Of a stretch of 64,000 bases of DNA, positions 18,489 through 27,184 are shown piece after piece (position 1 is the stretch's first letter; each line of letters begins with the position of its first letter). Where the stretch lies: NCBI GenBank assembly GCA_002213445.1, contig NJIE01000017.1, positions 62,001 to 126,000 of the forward strand, read 5' to 3'. A model generated the notes under the pieces. That model was not told where the DNA came from and ran no database searches. It was given only the letters and a program-made list of their open reading frames with translations. Source of the stretch: Xenophilus sp. AP218F. Lineage in GTDB: Bacteria; Pseudomonadota; Gammaproteobacteria; Burkholderiales; Chromobacteriaceae. Both the position numbers and the translations under genes were made by a program.

Positions 18489-19088
18489 ATGATCTACCTG
18501 CGTTTGATGTTGAGAGGCTTCCTGCTGGCGATGCTGGTGGTGCTGCTGGGGCTGGCCTACGTTGCGTGGTCCATCGTCGACTACGGCAGCGACGTGGACG
18601 AGCCCGCCGCGGACGCCGCGCTGGTGCTGGGCGCGGCGGCGTGGGGCAACAAGCCCTCGCCGGTGTTCCGCGAGCGCATCAACCACGCGGTCAAACTCTA
18701 CAAGAGCGGCAAGGTGCAGTGGATCGTGTTCACCGGCGGCACGCCGGAGCCGGGCTATCCGTCAGAGGCGGACGTCGGCCGCGCCTTCGCCGCCAAGCAG
18801 GGCGTGCCGATGCGGGTGATGCTGGCGGAGACCGAGTCGCGCACCACCTGGGAAAACCTGTCCAACGCCCGCGATCTGGGCAACCAGTTCGGCATTCGCA
18901 CCTTCTTGCTGGTCAGCGACCCGCTGCACATGCGCCGCGCGGTGCTGATGGCTTCCGACCTGGGCCTGCGCGCCTATCCCGCCCCCACTCAATCCAGCCG
19001 TTTTCGCACCTGGTCCAGCTGGTCGCGCTTTCTGGCGCGCGAGACCTGGCTGTATCTGGGCTACCGGGTTTTCCGCCACCTGTCCTGA
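18489..19088 (+). CDS. YdcF/SanA-like DUF218 membrane protein
   Basis: A 199-residue protein with one N-terminal membrane segment (about 8-28, LRGFLLAMLVVLLGLAYVAW) followed by a DUF218 domain. Recognisable elements are ALVLGAAAW, VFTGGTPEPGYPSEA, ESRTTWENLSNA and LLVSDPLHMRRA. Such proteins act near the envelope; SanA affects vancomycin tolerance in enterics, and ElyC affects lipid-carrier metabolism. The precise role here is unknown. ATG 18489 begins the conserved part; ribosome site is weak. Confidence 0.8.
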   Translation: MIYLRLMLRGFLLAMLVVLLGLAYVAWSIVDYGSDVDEPAADAALVLGAAAWGNKPSPVFRERINHAVKLYKSGKVQWIVFTGGTPEPGYPSEADVGRAFAAKQGVPMRVMLAETESRTTWENLSNARDLGNQFGIRTFLLVSDPLHMRRAVLMASDLGLRAYPAPTQSSRFRTWSSWSRFLARETWLYLGYRVFRHLS

Positions 19089-19162
19089 TGGCGGCGAGCT
19101 TGTGGACAACTTCCGATCATCGCGAGGCCTGTGGATAAGCGGGCCGCCGGAGGCCGGATGCA

Positions 19163-19192
19163 AAAAAAGCCGACGCGACGCGTCGGCTTTTT
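19163..19192. terminator. Bidirectional terminator between the DUF218 gene and yggL
   Basis: AAAGCCGACG and CGTCGGCTTT form a stem flanked by A tract and T tract, so it can stop the convergent + strand DUF218 gene and the - strand yggL gene. Confidence 0.85.
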
Positions 19193-19211
19193 GCTGGGCG
19201 CGATGCGGCGC

Positions 19212-19571
19212 TCAGGCGTTGTGCCACAGGTCGATCAGTTCGCCGGCTTCCACCGACTTCACCTCGGCGCGGGCTTGCAGCCAGGCCACCAGTTCGCCGC
19301 GCAGCGTTTCGCTGATCTTGGTTTCGGCCACCGGGAAAGCCACGCCTTCCAGCTTGTCCTTGCCGTCGAAGTGGCCGCCGAAGCTGATGCCGGCGTCGTC
19401 GACGCGGGTCAGCCAGCTATCCAGCAGGGCGTCGGCGTCGATGCCGGCGTTCAGGTCCACCACCAGGTGGAAGCCCAGTTCGCGGAACTCGCCCACGCGC
19501 ATTTTCTTGCGCTGACGGGCGTTCAGGCGCTTGAGGCGGCTGGGGGAATTGGGGTTATGCATGCAAGCCAT
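19212..19571 (-). CDS. yggL: YggL family 50S ribosome-binding protein (DUF469)
   Basis: A 119-residue protein with the YggL pattern: basic start (LKRLNARQRKKMRVGEFRELGF), then an alpha/beta domain ending VEAGELIDLWHNA. In E. coli YggL binds the large ribosomal subunit. Length is slightly above the enteric protein because of an N-terminal extension MACMHNPNSPS, which could mean the true start is internal, though no other Met lies before the basic stretch. Monocistronic, with a shared terminator. Confidence 0.85.
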   Translation of the reverse strand: MACMHNPNSPSRLKRLNARQRKKMRVGEFRELGFHLVVDLNAGIDADALLDSWLTRVDDAGISFGGHFDGKDKLEGVAFPVAETKISETLRGELVAWLQARAEVKSVEAGELIDLWHNA

Positions 19572-19706
19572 GGTCGATCCTCATTCGGTAACGGCTGGGA
19601 TGATAGCAGATCGGCTTCGGGCGCGCTGCGGGGCGGGTTGGTTGACGCGGCGCGCGGAAAATTCGTTGTGAATAATTCCGATTGATAAAAATGACAATAA
19701 TGTTCA

Positions 19707-19744
19707 CTATCAAATCGCTGTAGTTATTTTAAATAATTTGATAG
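19707..19744 (+). promoter_or_regulatory. 9-bp inverted repeat upstream of the zincin lipoprotein
   Basis: CTATCAAAT (19707-19715) and ATTTGATAG (19736-19744) form a perfect inverted repeat in a very AT-rich leader, ending 8 bases before ATG 19753. The right arm abuts the ribosome site (TAGGGATAG). It could be an operator or an RNA hairpin that masks the start. Confidence 0.4.
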
Positions 19745-19752
19745 GGATAGAG

Positions 19753-21489
19753 ATGGAACCAAAATACCAGCGGACCTTGGCGCCGATTGCCCTTGCCGCC
19801 GCGCTCAGCGCGTGTGGAGGAGGAGGCGGGACGGATGCCGGGAATGGCGCGACGGCTGCGGGCGCGCCCGGGAGCTTTGTCGGCCGAGGCGGGAATGTGG
19901 TGGAAGTCGCCGACCTGGTTTGCCGCGGGGCCAGCTGCCAGCTGCCTGCCAGCGCCAAAACCGCGCAATCGGGTTCGGTGTATCAATACACCAATGCCGG
20001 TGGCGCGGCGAGCGCGGTGCAGGTGAGCGGTTTGAGCGGAAATGGCTGGCAGGCGGTGGTGTCGCGGATCAGCGCGGGCGATACCTCAAGCCAGGCGCGC
20101 CTGGGCGGCGGCGCGCGCAGCGGAGACGCCAAGACCCAGGCGCGGCTGGAGGCGGAAAGCCGGCTGGTGCTGCAAGCCGCCGAGCGCAACCGGCGCAGCG
20201 GCGCGTTGTCCAGCTTGCTGTTGCGGCAGTCGGCCAGGCTCAGCAACGCCCAAGCCGCGCTGCGGGCGCAAAACTTCGCGCTGGGCGACGCGCGGGTCTG
20301 GCATGACATGGACGGCGACAGCCAAACCGTATTGCGCGCCATGCGCGATCTGCCCAACGGCGGCGGCAAGGTCTACGTCTGGGCGCAAACCGGGCTGGAT
20401 GTCGGCGCCAATGAGGCGCAGGCCGAAGCCTTGGCCGAGCGCTTCGCCAACAGCGTCTATCCGCTGGAATCCAGCGTGGTGAGCGAGCCGTGGGGCAGCG
20501 ATGTCCATGCCGACTGGCGGGCGCTGACCCTGCCGGGCGATACCAGGGATGTGCATCTGGTGCTCAGCCGGCTGAACGATCCGGCCTCCGCTTCCGGCTC
20601 GCGCACGCTGGGCTACGTGCGCTGGACCAACGCGCTCCTGAAGAGCGCGGGGCCGGCGGTATGCGGCGGCGACGTGGATTGCTTGCGGGTAGTCGGCGAC
20701 AGCAACGAGGCGTTGGCGACCTTCGTCGATCTGGATACTTTCGCCAAGGCCGACGCGCCGGGCAACTGGTCGATGAAGGACAATGGCCCGAGCCTGGCCC
20801 TGTCCACGCTGGCGCACGAATACCTGCATGTGCTGTATGCCTACAACAAGATCTTGCGCCAGCCGATCAGCGCTTCCGGGCCGACGGTATGGGAAAACGA
20901 ACTGGCGGCGCAGACCATGGGCTATCTGGTGGCGGCGGACACCTTCACCGGCGGCCGCGGAGGCGATGCCAACTCGCACCCGGACTTGCGCCCGCGCGGC
21001 GACTTTGAAACCTTCCTGGCGCGGCCGGCTTGCAATCTGAAAGCCTGGAGCGTGGCCAGCGGCGACTACACCTGCTATCCGAAAGCGCTGGCGCTGGGGA
21101 TGCTGATGCTGCACCAATTCGGTCCGGGGGTGATGAAACCCTGGGTAACCGGCAGCCATACCGGCGAGCGGGCATTGAATGCCGGCTTGCAGGCGGTGGG
21201 CGGGGGCGATTACAGCCGCTTGCTGAAACAGCTGACCGCCACGCTGGCTTTGGCCGGCGCGGGCCCCCTGAACTATGGTTTCCCGGCCAAGACCGTGCAG
21301 TTGCCGGCCAGCCAGTATTTCCCGCAAGGCAAGACGCTGCGCTTGCCGGCCGTCAACTTCGCCGCGAATGAGGTGCGCTGGTCCGCCGATAGCAGCCATG
21401 AAACCTACCGGACGCCGTTGGTCTTGAGTCGCGGCGCGGCCAGGATCAGCGTGCCGGCGGGCAGCCACCTGTTGCTGGTGAAGCCATGA
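19753..21489 (+). CDS. Secreted lipoprotein zinc metallopeptidase (HExxH, possibly M30 hyicolysin-like)
   Basis: The 578-residue protein has a lipoprotein signal peptide (MEPKYQRTLAPIALAAALSAC, lipobox LSAC with C21) followed by a Gly-rich linker. The zincin motif HEYLH is at 355-359, and WENE at 380-383 lies about 24 residues on, the arrangement seen in M30 hyicolysin-like peptidases (third ligand probably E383). It should be exported and anchored in the outer membrane. ATG 19753 is preceded by GGGATAG. It overlaps the next small gene by four bases. The substrate is unknown. Confidence 0.7.
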   Translation: MEPKYQRTLAPIALAAALSACGGGGGTDAGNGATAAGAPGSFVGRGGNVVEVADLVCRGASCQLPASAKTAQSGSVYQYTNAGGAASAVQVSGLSGNGWQAVVSRISAGDTSSQARLGGGARSGDAKTQARLEAESRLVLQAAERNRRSGALSSLLLRQSARLSNAQAALRAQNFALGDARVWHDMDGDSQTVLRAMRDLPNGGGKVYVWAQTGLDVGANEAQAEALAERFANSVYPLESSVVSEPWGSDVHADWRALTLPGDTRDVHLVLSRLNDPASASGSRTLGYVRWTNALLKSAGPAVCGGDVDCLRVVGDSNEALATFVDLDTFAKADAPGNWSMKDNGPSLALSTLAHEYLHVLYAYNKILRQPISASGPTVWENELAAQTMGYLVAADTFTGGRGGDANSHPDLRPRGDFETFLARPACNLKAWSVASGDYTCYPKALALGMLMLHQFGPGVMKPWVTGSHTGERALNAGLQAVGGGDYSRLLKQLTATLALAGAGPLNYGFPAKTVQLPASQYFPQGKTLRLPAVNFAANEVRWSADSSHETYRTPLVLSRGAARISVPAGSHLLLVKP

Positions 21490-21791
21490 TCCGAAAAGCC
21501 TGGCTCGCTTTGGCGCTGCCCTTGCTGCTGGCCATGGCCAGCCCGCCCTGGGAGCAGGGCACGCTGGTCGCGGTTGGCGCGAGTCCGCTGATCCGCTTGG
21601 GAGTGGAGCGCAGCGACGGCGTCGTGCTGACCTTGCGGCCGGCGGAAGCGGGGCAGGGGGTAGATCAGGCGCAATTGCGGGCCTTGCAGGGGCAAACCGG
21701 ACGCAAGGTGCGTTACCGGGTCGCCCGCTACGACAACGCGCCCGCTTTCGGCAAAGCGGTGATCCTGCGGCAAGTGGAAGTGATGCCCTGA
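21486..21791 (+). CDS. Small secreted protein coupled to the zincin lipoprotein
   Basis: A 101-residue protein with a clear signal peptide (MIRKAWLALALPLLLAMASP, cleavage probably near residue 18-20) and a short beta-rich mature part. ATG 21486 overlaps the peptidase stop (ATGA), so the two are likely co-translated. No family is recognised. Size and coupling would fit an inhibitor or chaperone of the peptidase, but that is inference. Confidence 0.6.
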   Translation: MIRKAWLALALPLLLAMASPPWEQGTLVAVGASPLIRLGVERSDGVVLTLRPAEAGQGVDQAQLRALQGQTGRKVRYRVARYDNAPAFGKAVILRQVEVMP

Positions 21792-21815
21792 GTCCAGGCG
21801 GAGCTGGCCCTCGGC

Positions 21816-21850
21816 AGACCCATCCGGCATCATGCGGATGGGTCTTGTTT
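21816..21850 (+). terminator. Terminator after the zincin operon
   Basis: AGACCCATCCG pairs with CGGATGGGTCT around an 8-base loop, followed by TGTTTT. It lies just before the ribosome site of the HutD gene. Confidence 0.75.
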
Positions 21851-21862
21851 TGGGAGGCAAGC

Positions 21863-22432
21863 ATGCAACGCATCTCGGCGGCGGATTTCCGCCGCATGCC
21901 GTGGGCCAACGGCGGCGGCGTCACTCTGGAACTGCTGCGCTGGCCGCATCCGTCGCGGCCCGACACGTTCGCCCTGCGCCTGTCCGTCGCCGACGTCGAG
22001 CACGGCGGGCCGTTTTCGCAGTTTCCCGGCGTGGATCGCTGGCTGGGTTTGCTGGACGGCGTCGGCATGGCGCTGCGGCGCGAGACCGGCCAGGAGGCGC
22101 ATTTGGCCGAACCCGGCCAGACGCTGGCCTTCTGCGGCGAGGAGGGGATAACGTGCCGGCTGCTGGGCGGAGCGGTGCGCGACTTCAACCTGATGCTGGC
22201 GCGCGATTGGGCGGAAGGCGGTTTGCAACGTCTCGTCTGCCCGGCGGGGAGCGCGCTGATCGAGCCGGCCGCGGACTTGACCTTGCTGTATCTGCAAACC
22301 GGGCGCTGGCTGCTGGGCGAAGAGACGCTGGCCGAACCCTGCCTGTTGCTGCTGGAGAGCGAAGCGGCAAGTTTGCTGGCGCAGGACGACGGCGTCGCCT
22401 GGCTATGCCGGGTGCGGCGTCTGCAGGCATGA
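21863..22432 (+). CDS. HutD/Ves family protein (bicupin, DUF886)
   Basis: A 189-residue protein whose first third is diagnostic: MQRISAADFRRMPWANGGGVTLELLRW, then FALRLSVADVEHGGPFSQFPGVDRWLGLLDG. HutD proteins are small bicupins tied in some bacteria to histidine use, and Ves in E. coli is a cold-induced homologue. No hut genes are nearby, so a histidine role is not supported here. ATG 21863 is chosen over 21845 because GGAGG sits 7 bases upstream. Confidence 0.85.
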   Translation: MQRISAADFRRMPWANGGGVTLELLRWPHPSRPDTFALRLSVADVEHGGPFSQFPGVDRWLGLLDGVGMALRRETGQEAHLAEPGQTLAFCGEEGITCRLLGGAVRDFNLMLARDWAEGGLQRLVCPAGSALIEPAADLTLLYLQTGRWLLGEETLAEPCLLLLESEAASLLAQDDGVAWLCRVRRLQA

Positions 22433-22434
22433 AA

Positions 22435-22460
22435 AAGGCTGACGCCTGGGCGTCAGCCTT
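22435..22460. terminator. Bidirectional terminator between the HutD gene and ubiD
   Basis: AAGGCTGACG pairs with CGTCAGCCTT around CCTGGG, with A tract before and TT after. It serves the two convergent genes. Confidence 0.8.
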
Positions 22461-22483
22461 CGCTTTGCGGACGACGCTCGGGC

Positions 22484-23959
22484 CTACAGGCCCAGCTCGC
22501 TCCAGATAGCGTCGACGCGCTGTTTGACCGCGCTGTCCATCACGATGGGCGTGCCCCATTCGCGGCTGGTTTCGCCGGGCAGCTTGTTGGTGGCGTCCAG
22601 CCCCATCTTGCCGCCCAGGCCCGAGATCGGGCTGGCGAAGTCCAGATAGTCGATGGGCGTATTCTCGATCAGCGTGGTGTCGCGCACCGGGTCCATGCGG
22701 GTGGTGATCGCCCAGATCACCTCCTTCCAGTCGCGGGTGTTCACGTCGTCGTCCACCACCACGATGAACTTGGTGTACATGAACTGGCGCAGGAAACTCC
22801 AGCAGCCCATCATCACCCGCTTGGCGTGGCCGGGGTACTGCTTCTTGATGCTGATCACCGCCATCCGGTAGCTGCAGCCTTCCGGCGGCAGGTAGAAGTC
22901 GACGATTTCCGGAAACTGTTTCTGCAGAATCGGCACGAACACCTCGTTGAGCGCCACGCCGAGGATGGCCGGCTCGTCCGGCGGCTTGCCGGTGTAGGTG
23001 CTGTGGTAGATCGCGTTCTCGCGCATGGTGATGCGGTCGATGGTGAATACCGGGAAGTTGTCCTGCTCGTTGTAATAGCCGGTGTGGTCGCCGTAAGGGC
23101 CTTCCAGCGCGGTATCGTCGGGATGGATGTGGCCTTCCAGCACGATTTCCGCCCGCGCCGGCACCTGCAGGTCGGAGCCGATGCACTTGACCAGCTCGGT
23201 GCGGCTGCCGCGCAGCAAGCCGGCGAACTGGTACTCGGACAGCGTGTCCGGCACCGGCGTCACCGCGCCGAGTATCGTCGCCGGGTCGCAGCCCAGCACC
23301 ACGGCCACCGGATACGGCGCATCCGGGTTTTGCTGGCGGAATTCGCGATAGTCCAGCGCGCCGCCGCGATGCGCCAGCCAGCGCATGATCACGCGGTTCT
23401 TGCCTATCACCTGCTGGCGGTAAATGCCGAGGTTCTGCCGTTTTTTATTCGGCCCGCGCGTGACGGTGAGGCCCCAGGTGATCAGCGGCGCGACGTCGCC
23501 GGGCCAGCAATGCTGGATGGGCAATTTTTCCAGATCGACTTCATCGCCTTCCCACACGATCTGCTGGCACGGGGCTTTGCCGACCTCTTTGGGGGCCATC
23601 GACAGCACCTGTTTTAACAAAGGCAGCTTTTCCCAGGCGTCTTTAATTCCCTTGGGCGGTTCCGGTTCTTTCAGGTAGGCCAGCGTCTTGCCGATTTCCC
23701 TGAGTTGCATCACGTCGGCTGCGCCCATGCCCATGGCCACGCGCTCCGGGGTGCCGAACAGATTGGCCAGCACCGGAAAGCCGAATTTCTTCATGGAATG
23801 AACAGGTTGCTCGAACAGCAGGGCGGGCCCGCCGGCCTTGAGCACGCGGTCGCCGATTTCGGTCATTTCCAGATAGGTGGATACCGGAACCGGGATGCGT
23901 TTGAGCAATCGCTGTTGTTCCAGTTGAGCGGTGAATTCCCGCAGGTCGGCATATTTCAT
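22484..23959 (-). CDS. ubiD: 4-hydroxy-3-polyprenylbenzoate decarboxylase
   Basis: A 491-residue UbiD decarboxylase, of typical length. It removes the ring carboxyl of polyprenyl-4-hydroxybenzoate in ubiquinone synthesis, using prenylated FMN supplied by UbiX (not in the window). The N-terminus [15 protein letters not shown], the central [19 protein letters not shown] and the [12 protein letters not shown] segment are hallmark UbiD sequences. It is monocistronic and divergent from ompW. Ubiquinone supply links it functionally to the quinol oxidase and formate dehydrogenase in this window. Confidence 0.95.
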   Translation of the reverse strand: MKYADLREFTAQLEQQRLLKRIPVPVSTYLEMTEIGDRVLKAGGPALLFEQPVHSMKKFGFPVLANLFGTPERVAMGMGAADVMQLREIGKTLAYLKEPEPPKGIKDAWEKLPLLKQVLSMAPKEVGKAPCQQIVWEGDEVDLEKLPIQHCWPGDVAPLITWGLTVTRGPNKKRQNLGIYRQQVIGKNRVIMRWLAHRGGALDYREFRQQNPDAPYPVAVVLGCDPATILGAVTPVPDTLSEYQFAGLLRGSRTELVKCIGSDLQVPARAEIVLEGHIHPDDTALEGPYGDHTGYYNEQDNFPVFTIDRITMRENAIYHSTYTGKPPDEPAILGVALNEVFVPILQKQFPEIVDFYLPPEGCSYRMAVISIKKQYPGHAKRVMMGCWSFLRQFMYTKFIVVVDDDVNTRDWKEVIWAITTRMDPVRDTTLIENTPIDYLDFASPISGLGGKMGLDATNKLPGETSREWGTPIVMDSAVKQRVDAIWSELGL

Positions 23960-24103
23960 GACTTTTTCATGATCTGGCGCAAAGATTGAAAGGGAGGGCT
24001 TGGATAATCTTCTTTCGGACGTCGCACGCTACTGCCGGCATCGATGAAAGTCAACGCCCAAGCGTCAGCCAGTATTTGATCAATACTCATTGGAGAACAC
24101 AAC

Positions 24104-24715
24104 ATGAAGAAGCTCGCTTTAGCCGCCATGATCGGCATGATTTCCGCCAGCGCCTTTGCCGCCCAGGGCGACATCCTGGCCCGTTTCCGCGTGATCAATG
24201 TGGATCCGTCCGCCAGTTGGAGCAACTCCGGTGCCGTGGCCGGCCTGAACGTGGATGCCAAAGCTGCGACTGTTCCGGAGCTGGACTTTACCTACATGAT
24301 CACCAACAACATCGGCGCCGAGCTGATTCTGGGCACTTCACGTCATAAGATCACGGCCAATGGCGCAGATATCGGCAAGGTATCGGTGCTGCCGCCGACC
24401 CTGACCCTGCAATACCACTTCGCGCCGGAAGCGACCTTCCGTCCGTACGTGGGCGCGGGCATCAACTACACCCGTTTTTACGACACAGGCCTGAATGCGC
24501 TGGGCACCAATATCAGCGTCAAGCAGAATAGCTGGGGCGGCGCGCTGCAAGTGGGCGCCGACGTGGCGATCAACAAGGACTGGTTCGTCAACTTCGACGT
24601 CAAGAAGCTGTGGATCAGCACCGATGTAACCGCAGACCAGCTGGGCGGCGCTAAGCTCGGCACCCTGGACGTGAATCCCTGGGTCTTTGGTCTGGGTATC
24701 GGCACCAAGTTCTGA
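24104..24715 (+). CDS. ompW: OmpW family outer membrane protein
   Basis: A 203-residue protein with a signal peptide (MKKLALAAMIGMISASAFA) and an eight-stranded beta-barrel pattern. The family pieces GDILARFRVINVDPS, TLTLQYHFAPEATFRPYVGAGINYTRF and the terminal PWVFGLGIGTKF with C-terminal aromatic are all present. OmpW forms a small hydrophobic channel in the outer membrane. It has GGAGAA upstream and a strong terminator. Confidence 0.93.
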   Translation: MKKLALAAMIGMISASAFAAQGDILARFRVINVDPSASWSNSGAVAGLNVDAKAATVPELDFTYMITNNIGAELILGTSRHKITANGADIGKVSVLPPTLTLQYHFAPEATFRPYVGAGINYTRFYDTGLNALGTNISVKQNSWGGALQVGADVAINKDWFVNFDVKKLWISTDVTADQLGGAKLGTLDVNPWVFGLGIGTKF

Positions 24716-24748
24716 TCCCGGCGCGGGCGCGGCCCGTCGTCGAATGCC

Positions 24749-24775
24749 AAAAGACGCCTGCGGGCGTCTTTTTTC
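24749..24775 (+). terminator. Rho-independent terminator of ompW
   Basis: AAAAGACGCC pairs with GGCGTCTTTT around TGCG, followed by more T. Confidence 0.9.
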
Positions 24776-25201
24776 TTGTGCGCCGCGTCAGCTTTTTGGC
24801 ATAAGATGGGCGCATTATTACGGTTTTGCGCCGCTTGCGCGCCGCGTGGGGAACCGGGCGGTTTGCCGCGGGTCTGTGCAGGGATGGCAAACCGGGCTGG
24901 CGAGGGGGGATTGGGGAAAGGGAAGAATTTTGCCGATAAAGCGCCTTCTATTTCTCATTTGGCGACATTTGCCATGTTTTGTTGTCAAAAAACGTCAGTT
25001 CGACTGGAAACTGTTCGCGTTCGAATGCCTGGGCGAGACCGTTTTTTTTCATTGAAAAGAGCAACTTATCCGGCGGGGGGGCGCACCCGGAATGGATGAG
25101 GGGAAGGATGTGCTGAGGTCTTGAATTTATTGGGGATTTTCAAGGCCTTTTGACGGTTTTTTTTGCTAAAATGTCGCCCTTTTTCGTGGCAGGGAAGATA
25201 C
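24776..25201. other. Long gene-free leader upstream of the polyamine operon
   Basis: 426 bp with no credible gene. It is AT-richer than its surroundings and has several T runs, including GACCGTTTTTTTTC near 25040 and GACGGTTTTTTTTGC near 25155. A TTGACG near 25152 is followed by TAAAAT only 11 bases later, too close for a sigma-70 promoter. No riboswitch class was recognised. Confidence 0.5.
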
Positions 25202-26287
25202 ATGGCTCTCCTTGAAATCAAAAACGTCGTCAAGCGCTTTGGCGACTATACGGCGGTAAACAACGTCAGTCTGTCGGTGGAGGCGGGCGAGTTCTTTACC
25301 CTGTTGGGGCCCTCCGGTTGCGGCAAGACCACCTTGCTACGGATGCTGGCCGGCTTCGAACAGCCCGATTCCGGCCAGATCTTGCTGGATGGCAAGGACA
25401 TGTCGCTGGTGGCGCCGGAAAAACGCCCGGTGCATACGGTGTTCCAGAGCTACGCGTTGTTCCCGCACATGACGGTGCGCGAGAACATCGCCTTCCCGCT
25501 GAAAATGGCCAAATGGGACAAGAGCAAGATCGACGCCCAGGTCGACGAACTGCTGGAAGACGTGCGTCTGACCCAGTTCGGCAACCGCTACCCGCACGAA
25601 ATGTCCGGCGGCCAGCGCCAGCGCGTAGCCATCGCCCGCGCGCTGGTGGATCGCCCGCGCCTGCTGCTGCTGGATGAGCCGCTGTCCGCGCTGGACGCCA
25701 AGCTGCGCGAAGAAATGCAGCTGGAGCTGATCAACCTGCAAAAGGAAGTGGGCATCACCTTCGTCTACGTCACCCACGACCAGGGCGAGGCGCTGGCGCT
25801 GAGCCACCGCATCGCGGTGATGAGCCATGGCCAGGTGGAACAGCTGGACGTGCCGGAAAAGCTGTACAGCAACCCGAAGAACCGTTTCGTCGCCGACTTC
25901 CTCGGCCAGTGCAACGTGCTGGAAGGCGTGGTCAAGACGGTGAACGGCGACACCATGACCGTGGACATCAAGGGCTGCGGCGAGGTGAAGTGCCTGACCG
26001 CGGCCGGCGTGCGCGAGGGGCAGAAGGGCTGGCTGGCGCTGCGTCCGGAAAAGGTGAAGCTGGACAAGGAATTGCCGGACCTGCCGGACGAGGCTTACTT
26101 CAAGGGCCGCGTGCACGACTGTCTCTACCTGGGCGACGTCACCATCTACGTGGTGGAAGTGGCCGACGGCGTGCTGGTGGAGGCGATGCAGGCCAATAGC
26201 ATCCCGGGCGTCGCCAAGTTCTTTGACGACAATGACGAAGTCGAAATCGCCTGGCGTTTCGACGCCGGCAGCTTCCTGACGGAGTAA
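25202..26287 (+). CDS. potA: Polyamine ABC transporter ATP-binding protein
   Basis: The 361-residue ATPase energises import of spermidine/putrescine. Walker A GPSGCGKT (about 35-42), Q-loop FQSYALFPHMTV, signature MSGGQRQRVAIARA, Walker B LLLLDEPLSALD and the switch histidine in VTHDQGEAL are all present, plus a C-terminal TOBE regulatory region (about 240-355). ATG 25202 starts MALLEIKNV, consistent with homologues; the in-frame opening at 25163 has no better signal. The first gene of a four-gene operon; it could equally be named potG. Confidence 0.92.
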   Translation: MALLEIKNVVKRFGDYTAVNNVSLSVEAGEFFTLLGPSGCGKTTLLRMLAGFEQPDSGQILLDGKDMSLVAPEKRPVHTVFQSYALFPHMTVRENIAFPLKMAKWDKSKIDAQVDELLEDVRLTQFGNRYPHEMSGGQRQRVAIARALVDRPRLLLLDEPLSALDAKLREEMQLELINLQKEVGITFVYVTHDQGEALALSHRIAVMSHGQVEQLDVPEKLYSNPKNRFVADFLGQCNVLEGVVKTVNGDTMTVDIKGCGEVKCLTAAGVREGQKGWLALRPEKVKLDKELPDLPDEAYFKGRVHDCLYLGDVTIYVVEVADGVLVEAMQANSIPGVAKFFDDNDEVEIAWRFDAGSFLTE

Positions 26288-26290
26288 GCG

Positions 26291-27184
26291 ATGGCTGTGC
26301 GCAACCGTTTCGGCAAGTGGGCGCTGTCCTGGCCCCCCTTGCTGTACCTGGTATTGTTCTTCCTGATTCCGTCGCTGATCATGGTGGTGGCGGCGTTCCG
26401 CCAGCCTGGCGATTACGGCGGCCTCGCGCCGATGTACTACCTCGAAGAGGGCAAGGTGGTCTGGGATCTGACCCTGGACAACTTCCGCCGCCTGGTGGAC
26501 GAGCCCTTGTACATCGAGCTGTTCATCAAGTCGGCCGGTTACGCCGGCATCACCACGCTGGCGTGCCTGTTGATGGCCTATCCGCTGGCCTGGCTGATCG
26601 CGCGCTCCGGCAAGAAGTACCGCGACCTGATGCTGCTGCTGGTGATCCTGCCGTTCTGGTCCAACTTCCTGATCCGCATCTACGCCTGGATGATCATTCT
26701 CGGCCCGCAGTCGGCGTTCACCAAGGCTCTGAACCTGGTGGTCACCTCGCTCGGTTTCGAGCCGGTGAGGCTGCTGTTCACGCCGTTCGCGGTGATCGTC
26801 GGCCTGGTGTACGTGCACCTGCCCTTCATGGTGCTGCCCTTGTACGCCAATCTGGAAAAGCACGACATGTCGCTTCTGGACGCGGCGCAGGATCTGGGCG
26901 CCAGCGCCTGGCAGCGCTTCTGGCGCATCACCTGGCCTTTGAGCCTGCCTGGCGTGTTCGCCGGCTCTGCGCTGGTGTTCATTCCGGCGCTGGGCATGTT
27001 CGCCATTCCGGACATCCTGGGCGGCACCGATTCCATCATGATCGGCAACCTGATCAAGCAGCAGATTCTGGACACCCGCGACTGGCCGTTCGGTTCGGTG
27101 CTGTCCATCATGCTGACCGGCGGCGTGTTGGCCATCGCCGCGCTGGGCGCGTTCGTCGCCAGAAAGGGGAAGGCGCGTGGCTAA
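26291..27184 (+). CDS. potB: Polyamine ABC transporter permease, PotB/PotH type
   Basis: The 297-residue permease has six membrane segments and the EAA loop LLDAAQDLGASAWQRFWRIT (around 195-215), which docks on the ATPase. It starts 3 bases after potA and overlaps the next gene by 8 bases. It forms the translocation channel as a heterodimer with the following permease. Confidence 0.92.
   Translation: MAVRNRFGKWALSWPPLLYLVLFFLIPSLIMVVAAFRQPGDYGGLAPMYYLEEGKVVWDLTLDNFRRLVDEPLYIELFIKSAGYAGITTLACLLMAYPLAWLIARSGKKYRDLMLLLVILPFWSNFLIRIYAWMIILGPQSAFTKALNLVVTSLGFEPVRLLFTPFAVIVGLVYVHLPFMVLPLYANLEKHDMSLLDAAQDLGASAWQRFWRITWPLSLPGVFAGSALVFIPALGMFAIPDILGGTDSIMIGNLIKQQILDTRDWPFGSVLSIMLTGGVLAIAALGAFVARKGKARG

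Noticed and set aside
25151-25173. TTGACG ... TAAAAT as a promoter for the polyamine operon
   Set aside because: The spacer is only 11 bases, far from the 16-18 needed by sigma-70.
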